Source of the DNA: Gordonia spumicola
GTDB lineage: Bacteria > Actinomycetota > Actinomycetes > Mycobacteriales > Mycobacteriaceae
DNA: 64,000 bases
Assembly (NCBI RefSeq): GCF_009932475.1
Contig: NZ_BJOV01000005.1
Location: forward strand, 1,426,001-1,490,000
Direction of reading: 5' to 3'
Shown piece after piece: positions 50,622 to 64,000 of the stretch. A program made the translations under genes and the position numbers. Numbering within the stretch: position 1 is the stretch's first letter; each line of letters begins with the position of its first letter. The notes under the pieces are model-generated. The model was not told where the DNA came from. It worked only from the letters and a program-made list of their open reading frames with translations, and did not search any database.

Positions 50622-53618
50622 TTACTCGGAGGCTTCGACGAGCTCGTCGACCGTCTCGATCCGTGCCTGCGGCCACGACCAGTCGATGGTCTTCGCGGCG
50701 CTCGCGGTGTAGCGACGGTAGCGGCCGTCGGCGTCGCGGTACCAGACCTTGGGTCCGGGCTTCGGGACACCGCGTGCGACGAAGTCCTTGGTGAGCGGAC
50801 GGAACGACTCGGACACCGGGATCGTGTCGGCGACCCAGATGATGTCCGGTCGCTCGGCGGACTCCAGCTCGCCGAGCCCGACGCGGAGCATGGTCGGTGT
50901 GCTCGACGGAGCGTCCGGGCGGAGGCTGATCGCGGCGATCGCCAACTGCGAGCCGGCCTTGCCGACACCGTAGACGACGGCCTGGTCGACGACGGGCATC
51001 GACGACAGTGCGTTCTGGATCGGCGTCGGGTACACGACGCCGCGGTACGTGCGGATCGCGCCCTGTGCCGACCCCATGAACCACAGGTCGCCGTCGGCGT
51101 CGGCCCGGAACAGGCTGCCCGACACCTCCCACCGGTCGTGTGAGCGGAACACGTCGCGCAGGACGAGGCCGGACGCGTCGAACTTCTGCGCCGCATGCGA
51201 GACGAGCATCCCGACTTCGCCCGCCCCCGCTTCCCGGATGAAGCCGGTCTCACGGTCGACGACGAGCTGTTCCGTCGCGGTGTCGTAGGCGGCGATCCGG
51301 ACGTTGTTCGTCTCCGGCAGGGAGCGACCCATCGCGCCGATCTTGTTGCCGTCGACGTTGGCGAGGATCGCCGAGCCGTCCGCCGTCGCGAAGAACTCGA
51401 GGACCTGGGCCTTCGGCAGCGCTTCGCGGATGTCGGACCACAGCCCGGTCGTCAGGCCCGATCCCATGAACAGGCGGACCGTCGCGAGCTGCGCGGCGTC
51501 GAAGTCGTCTCGCCGGATCATCTCCGAGAGCATGGACCACGTGTAGGAGACGACGGTGACTCCGTAGTGCCGGACCTCGAAGGCGAATCGAGCGGGATCG
51601 ACGCTGTTCGAGAGTGCGATGCGCGACCGACCCGCGACGGTCGCGCCGAGCGTGGTCAGCAGACCGGACGCGTGGTGCAGCGGCGGAAGACAGTAGACGG
51701 TGTCGCGGTTCGACAGACCGGCTGCGGCCGCGGCGCCGAACGCCGACATCGCGAATCGGTGGTTGGTGATGGACCACCGCGAGATCCGGCCGTTCGACTT
51801 GGTGAACAGGATGAACGCGAGGTCGCCCGCCAGACCGGGGTCGCGGCGGTACCAGACGGGAATCCGCACCCGGTCGGGGTCGATCCGCTCCATGTCGACC
51901 ACGCGAACGCCGTCCGCCCGATCGATGACGCGCTCATCGCCGCCGCCGAGGACGAGGACGCGGTCGCTGACCCGCGTCGCCACGTCCAGGTGGTTCGGGT
52001 CGGTGAGGATCACGTTGCTCTCGGCGAGCGTCAGCATCTCGGGGAGATCGTCCCCGGACGACAGGATCACGGCGACCGCGCCGAGTCGGGACAACGCGGC
52101 GACGACGACCAGCGCGGACGGACGCGTGTCCATCAACACGCCGACGTGCTCGCCGGGTCGGACACCGCATTCGATGAGGCCCGCGACGACGTTGTCGATG
52201 CGCGTGTTGACCTGGTCGTGCGTGAGGACTCGGTTCTCGAACAGGAAGAGCTCGTCGTTCGGCGTGCGACGTTCGTTCTCGCTCATCAGTTTGGCGAGCG
52301 AGATCCGGGTGGACGGCTGGATCTGACCGAGTCGGAACAGTCGCGGAACCGTCCGCACCGACTCGGACGCGACGGCTACGGTGGTCCGCTGGATCGTCGA
52401 GACGGCGTCGATCAGTTCCTTCGACACCGCTGTCCCCGCGCCCGCGACCTGGCCGACGCCGTAGGTGAGCCGGTTGGCCCAGCTGATTCCGGTGCCCGTG
52501 GTGACCGACGAGTCCATCGGATGCGCGGCCTCGGGACGCGGACCGCGGCCGTCGCGCCACAGGATCCATTCGGCGGTGGTAGGCCACGACAGCCTGCCCG
52601 CGGTCGAACCGACGACGAGGCCGAAGTGGCCCGCGGGCACGGCGGTCTCGTAGACGTCGGCGTCCGGCGCCGCACGTTGGATGCCTCGGACGGCTACCGG
52701 CTGTCCGATGTCGTCGGTCTCGCCGACGAACGCCAGGACCGGGCACGTGATGTCCGACATCGACGCGACGTCGCCGTCGATGACGAAGCCGCCGGACATC
52801 ATCCGGTTGTGCACCACGAACTGGCGCATCAACTCGGCGACGGCCGGGCCGGACCAGGCGACCCAGCCCTCCTGCTCGATGAAACGCCGCTGGTCCTCGC
52901 GCGGCAGCAGCGCGTCGCGGTCGTGGAGCTTGCGGAGGAAGTCGATGCGGCTCTTGGCCGTCTTCACCGGGTCGGCGAGCTGGAATCCGGTACGCGCCAG
53001 CCAGCTGGGGATCCAGATGTTCGAGAAGACGCGGTCGCCGAGGAACTCGACGCCGGGGACCACGAGGTTCGCGGGCAGGCCGAGGGGCATGGCCGCGGTG
53101 ATGTCGACGGGGCTGCCGTACGTGACGATGCTCGCGAGTCCTTCGGCGCGGCGATACGCGGCCGTCTGGTACGCGAACATGCCGCCCTGCGAGTAGCCGC
53201 CCAGGTGGACGTCGCGCCCGACGATTCCGCGGACCAGGTCGATGACACGGCTGATCGCGACGACGTGATCGGTGAGGGTGCGTTCCATGCCGCCCTCTTC
53301 GTGGTCGGGCGAACCGAAGTCGACCACCCACGGGATGATCCCGTACCGGTGCAGCACGGAGACCGCGCCATTGTGCTCGGTGACGTCGTAGACGTTGGCC
53401 GAGACCATCATCGGCGGGATCAGGATGACGTGCGACGCGCCGTCGCCCGGGTCGTCCGGGAAGTACCGCCGCAGGCGGAACATCTTCTCCGTCTCGACCA
53501 CCTTGTACGGCGCCGGTTCGGTCCCCGTCTCGAGCCCACCGAGTCGGAGGACCTCGAGGCCGTTCTGTGCAGTCGCGACGATACGGCCGACGGCGGCCCC
53601 TACCCTGGGCAGTCCCAC
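50622..53618 (-). CDS. Bifunctional alpha/beta hydrolase (lipase) - acyl-CoA synthetase-like protein
   Basis: A 998-residue fusion resembling Rv1683. The N-terminal half (about 1-390) is an alpha/beta hydrolase of the PHA-synthase/lipase type with elbow GGYSQGGMFAYQ (Ser143), the Asp in AFVGETDD and His in PAGHFGLVVGS. The C-terminal half (about 440-998) is an ANL adenylation fold, but the P-loop reads ILFTKSNGRISRWSITNH in place of the normal TSGTTGxPKG, and the GD of the A7 motif is degenerate (RWEVSGSLFRADADGDLW). The proposed role of the family is lipid (triacylglycerol) turnover. GTG 53618 has GGAGAGGG 6 bases upstream; ATG 53642 is the alternative. Confidence 0.9.
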   Translation of the reverse strand: MGLPRVGAAVGRIVATAQNGLEVLRLGGLETGTEPAPYKVVETEKMFRLRRYFPDDPGDGASHVILIPPMMVSANVYDVTEHNGAVSVLHRYGIIPWVVDFGSPDHEEGGMERTLTDHVVAISRVIDLVRGIVGRDVHLGGYSQGGMFAYQTAAYRRAEGLASIVTYGSPVDITAAMPLGLPANLVVPGVEFLGDRVFSNIWIPSWLARTGFQLADPVKTAKSRIDFLRKLHDRDALLPREDQRRFIEQEGWVAWSGPAVAELMRQFVVHNRMMSGGFVIDGDVASMSDITCPVLAFVGETDDIGQPVAVRGIQRAAPDADVYETAVPAGHFGLVVGSTAGRLSWPTTAEWILWRDGRGPRPEAAHPMDSSVTTGTGISWANRLTYGVGQVAGAGTAVSKELIDAVSTIQRTTVAVASESVRTVPRLFRLGQIQPSTRISLAKLMSENERRTPNDELFLFENRVLTHDQVNTRIDNVVAGLIECGVRPGEHVGVLMDTRPSALVVVAALSRLGAVAVILSSGDDLPEMLTLAESNVILTDPNHLDVATRVSDRVLVLGGGDERVIDRADGVRVVDMERIDPDRVRIPVWYRRDPGLAGDLAFILFTKSNGRISRWSITNHRFAMSAFGAAAAAGLSNRDTVYCLPPLHHASGLLTTLGATVAGRSRIALSNSVDPARFAFEVRHYGVTVVSYTWSMLSEMIRRDDFDAAQLATVRLFMGSGLTTGLWSDIREALPKAQVLEFFATADGSAILANVDGNKIGAMGRSLPETNNVRIAAYDTATEQLVVDRETGFIREAGAGEVGMLVSHAAQKFDASGLVLRDVFRSHDRWEVSGSLFRADADGDLWFMGSAQGAIRTYRGVVYPTPIQNALSSMPVVDQAVVYGVGKAGSQLAIAAISLRPDAPSSTPTMLRVGLGELESAERPDIIWVADTIPVSESFRPLTKDFVARGVPKPGPKVWYRDADGRYRRYTASAAKTIDWSWPQARIETVDELVEASE

Positions 53619-53748
53619 AGCTGTCCCTCTCCGCCGCGGCATCGTTCGTCACCGCCGGTGCGGGTCCGCGACGCGGATCACCTTACCCGTTCCGAGAGGT
53701 TGCAGACACGCCCGGCCGACGCGGTGGGCAAAAGTCCCGCCGCCCCGC

Positions 53749-57878
<4,130 letters not shown>

Positions 57879-57882
<4 letters not shown>

Positions 57883-58786
57883 GGCCGCTCCCCTTTCGTG
57901 ACGTCTGTGATGTCGCCGTCGGCGACGACTGCCGTGCCCGCGGTCGACGCGGTGAGCAGCGCCGCGAGCACGGCGTGCGGTTCCCGACCGTCGATGACGT
58001 GGGCGGCGCCGATACCCGCCTCCACGGCGCGCAGGCAGGCCTCCATCTTCGGGACCATGCCGGCGTCCAGGCTCGGCAGCAACGCGGCGACCTCGCTCGC
58101 GGTGATCGTCGACACGAGCGACGAGCGGTCCGGCCAGTCGGTGTACAGGCCTTCGACGTCGGTCAGCATCACCAGATGCTCGGCCCGCAGTGCCGCGGCG
58201 ATCGCGCCGGCCGCGGTGTCGGCGTTGATGTTGTGCACCACGCCGTCGGCGTCGGGGGCGATCGTCGAGATCACCGGGATGCGGCCCGCGACGATGAGGT
58301 CGTCCACCGCCGACGTGTCGACGGCCGTGATGTCGCCGACGAGACCGATGTCGGTGGCCTCCCCGTCGACCATCACGCTGCGCCGCGACGCCGTGAAGAG
58401 GTGAGCATCCTCGCCGGTGATGCCGACCGCGTACGGACCGTGCCGATTGATCAGGCCGACGAGTTCGCGTCCGACCTGGCCGAACAGGACCATGCGCGCC
58501 ACGTCCATGACCTCGGGGGTGGTGACGCGGAAGCCGCCTCGGAACTCGCCTTCCAGACCGAGGCGTTTGAGCATCGCCGAGATCTGCGGGCCGCCGCCGT
58601 GGACGACGATCGGGTGGATCCCGCACGCCCGCAGCAGCACCATGTCGGCGGCGAACGCGGCCTTGAGCTGGTCGTCGACCATCGCGTTGCCGCCGTACTT
58701 CACGACCACGCGCTTGCCGTGCAACGCCTGCAGCGCGGGCAGCGACTCGGCGATGATCCCGGCCTTCTGGAGAGGTGTCTGGTCGG

Positions 58787-58790
<4 letters not shown>
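57879..58790 (-). CDS. argB: Acetylglutamate kinase
   Basis: Phosphorylates N-acetylglutamate, usually the arginine-sensitive step. The 303-residue protein has [35 protein letters not shown] and [14 protein letters not shown]. The N-terminal helix ([18 protein letters not shown]) is the extension found in arginine-inhibited hexameric enzymes. ATG 58790 overlaps the argJ stop by 4 bases. Confidence 0.97.
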
Positions 58791-62289
<3,499 letters not shown>

Positions 62290-62293
<4 letters not shown>

Positions 62294-64000
62294 CGCAGGC
62301 GGGCTCCGACCGCGGTCGCCGCGTTCTCGACGGCGGCGAGCTTGGCGGCCGTCGCATCGTCCTCGGTGAGCGTGCGGTCGCCCGCGCGGAAGGTGAGCGC
62401 GAACGTCAGGGACTTGTTGCCCTCGCCCACCTGCTCGCCGGTGAAGACGTCGAACAGGGCGATCGCCTCGAGCAGCTCGCCCGCGCCGTCACGCAGGGCG
62501 TCGAGCACCTGCTGCGCCGGGACGTCGGACGCGACGACCACGTTCACGTCCTGCAGGACGGCGGGGAACGGGGAGACGGTCGGCGACGGCAGGACCTGCG
62601 TCAACGGCAACGCGTCCACGTCGATCTCCACCGCGCACAGCCGCGGCGGCAGTCCGGCCCGTTCGAGGACGGCCGGATGCAGCTCGCCGGCGTGGCCGAC
62701 GACGACGCCGTCGACTTCGAGGCGGGCACAGCGTCCCGGATGCCACGGCAAGGTGTCGTCGGCGACGAGGGTCAGCTCCACCCCGGCGGCCGACGCGATC
62801 GAACGGGCCGCGGCGAACGCGTCGTAGGCGTCGGCGGCGCGACCCTTGCCCCACGGCCCCGCCGGATCGCGGAGGCCGGTCAGCACGGCGGCCGCATGCA
62901 GCGGCTGACGCGGCAGCGATGCGTCGAGCGCCGCGAGGTCGTCGTCCGACGGACGGCCGGACACGTCGAGTGCGCCGACGGTCGGTCCCTGCCCTCCGCC
63001 GAGCACCACCTGTCCGATCGCGTACAGCGCGAGGTCGCGGCGTCCACGAGCGATGTTGCGAGCGGTCATCTCCAGCAGTCCCGGCAGCAGCGTGGTGTTG
63101 AGCTGCGGGCGGTCCGACTCCAGCGGGTTGAGCACCGACACGGTCGCACGCCGCGGATCGTCGTCGGCGAGGCCCCAGGTGTCGAAGACGCCCGCCGGCA
63201 TGAACGGGTACGGCAGCACCTCGATGAATCCGTCCGCCGCCAGCGCCACGCCGATCGCGCGGCGGCGTCGCTGGGCCCGAGTCAGCCCGGTGCCGCCCGG
63301 CGCGCGGGGCACCACCGCCGGAATGTCTTCGAGCCCCTCCAGACGCAGCACCTCCTCGACGAGGTCGGCGCGCTGACGCAGGTCGGGACGCCACGACGGC
63401 GGAGTCACCTGCAGCAGGTCGCCGGAGTCGTCGACGCCGCAGCCGACCTCACGCAGCCGCGCCACCGTGGTCCCCGCCGGGTAGCTCACGCCCGCGGTGA
63501 CGTCGGGCTGGTCGGCCGCGATGGCGATCGCCGCGATCGGCGCGGTCTCGACACGCACGTCGGCGAGCGCACCCGCCACCTGACCGCCGGCCAGCTCGAC
63601 GATCAGCGATGCGCCGCGGTCGGACGCCACCGCCGTCAGTTCGGGGTCGACCAGGCGCTCGAACCGCTTCTGCGCCTCCGAGCTCAACTTGTGGCGCTTT
63701 CCGGTGCGGAACACGCGGACCTGGTCGAAGTTGGCGGCTTCGAGCAGCACGTTCGTCGTCGCGTCGGTGACCTCGGTCGACGCGCCGCCCATGACACCGG
63801 CGAGCGCGATCGGACCGGAGTCGTCCGCGATGACGACGTCTTCGGGATCGAGGGTGCGCTGGACTCCGTCGAGCGTCTCGAGCGTCTCCCCCGGACGAGC
63901 CGACCGCACGGTCACCGTGCCCGTGACCTTGTCGGCGTCGAACGCGTGCAACGGCTGGCCGAGTTCGATCATCACGTAGTTGGTGACGTCGACGATCGCC
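62290..64000 (-). CDS. pheT: Phenylalanyl-tRNA synthetase beta subunit (5' part beyond window)
   Basis: The C-terminal 569 residues of PheT; the start lies past 64000. Visible parts are [20 protein letters not shown], the B3/B4 domain with [20 protein letters not shown], the B5 domain ([20 protein letters not shown]), [16 protein letters not shown], the core [20 protein letters not shown], and the C-terminal ferredoxin-fold anticodon domain ([20 protein letters not shown] ending in [19 protein letters not shown]). pheS should lie to the right. It precedes the arg operon as in M. tuberculosis. Confidence 0.96.

Overview
The window is high-GC DNA from an actinobacterium of the order Mycobacteriales, most likely a Gordonia-like genus. 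The evidence is the rRNA sequences, the IdeR/DmdR-type iron boxes, a mycobacterial-type LexA box, many apparently leaderless GTG/ATG starts, and gene order recalled as matching M. tuberculosis Rv1650-Rv1713. The genus is inferred; no database search was possible.

Region 1 (1-9454) is an iron-regulated 2,3-dihydroxybenzoate siderophore block. It holds an aryl carrier protein (cut by the window edge), a DHB-AMP ligase, an isochorismatase without a carrier domain, a DHB dehydrogenase and an isochorismate synthase. An iron-boxed methyltransferase follows. Together they would make 2,3-DHB from chorismate, adenylate it and load it on the carrier; the peptide-synthetase part must lie left of the window. 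Inside the block sit LigB coupled to two unknown secreted proteins, and an alpha/beta hydrolase.

Region 2 (9455-22971) is mixed metabolism: a PucR/CdaR-type regulator divergent from an aldehyde dehydrogenase plus GMC oxidoreductase pair, with a perfect 16-bp palindrome between; a TetR regulator divergent from a flavin dehydrogenase plus SDR pair, with an operator-like palindrome; a lone serine recombinase with a 99-residue partner; proline dehydrogenase; an AraC regulator; a gamma-glutamylcyclotransferase-like protein; a TMEM175-like membrane protein; an endonuclease III without the canonical iron-sulfur cysteines; tRNA-Pro(GGG); and a YhhN protein.

Region 3 (23035-43203) is a conserved core on the minus strand: parA-scpA-scpB-rluB-cmk-der, and TPR/HAD-(small ORF)-tlyA-nadK-recN-steA-mctB-pyrG-nudix-xerD. 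Most junctions are 4-base ATGA/GTGA overlaps. Between xerD and parA lie a DUF222/HNH nuclease with a LexA box over its promoter, and an unrecognised 559-residue protein of lower GC, the best candidate here for an undescribed function.

Region 4 (43239-49111) is a complete rrn operon (16S-23S-5S, minus strand) with three candidate promoters, no spacer tRNA, and complementary sequences flanking 23S that form its processing stalk. Region 5 (49112-64000) holds tyrS, a Trm112-like protein, a lipase/acyl-CoA-synthetase fusion with a degenerate adenylation loop, argH, the overlapping argCJBDFR operon (argG absent), a membrane metallophosphoesterase, and pheT running off the right edge.
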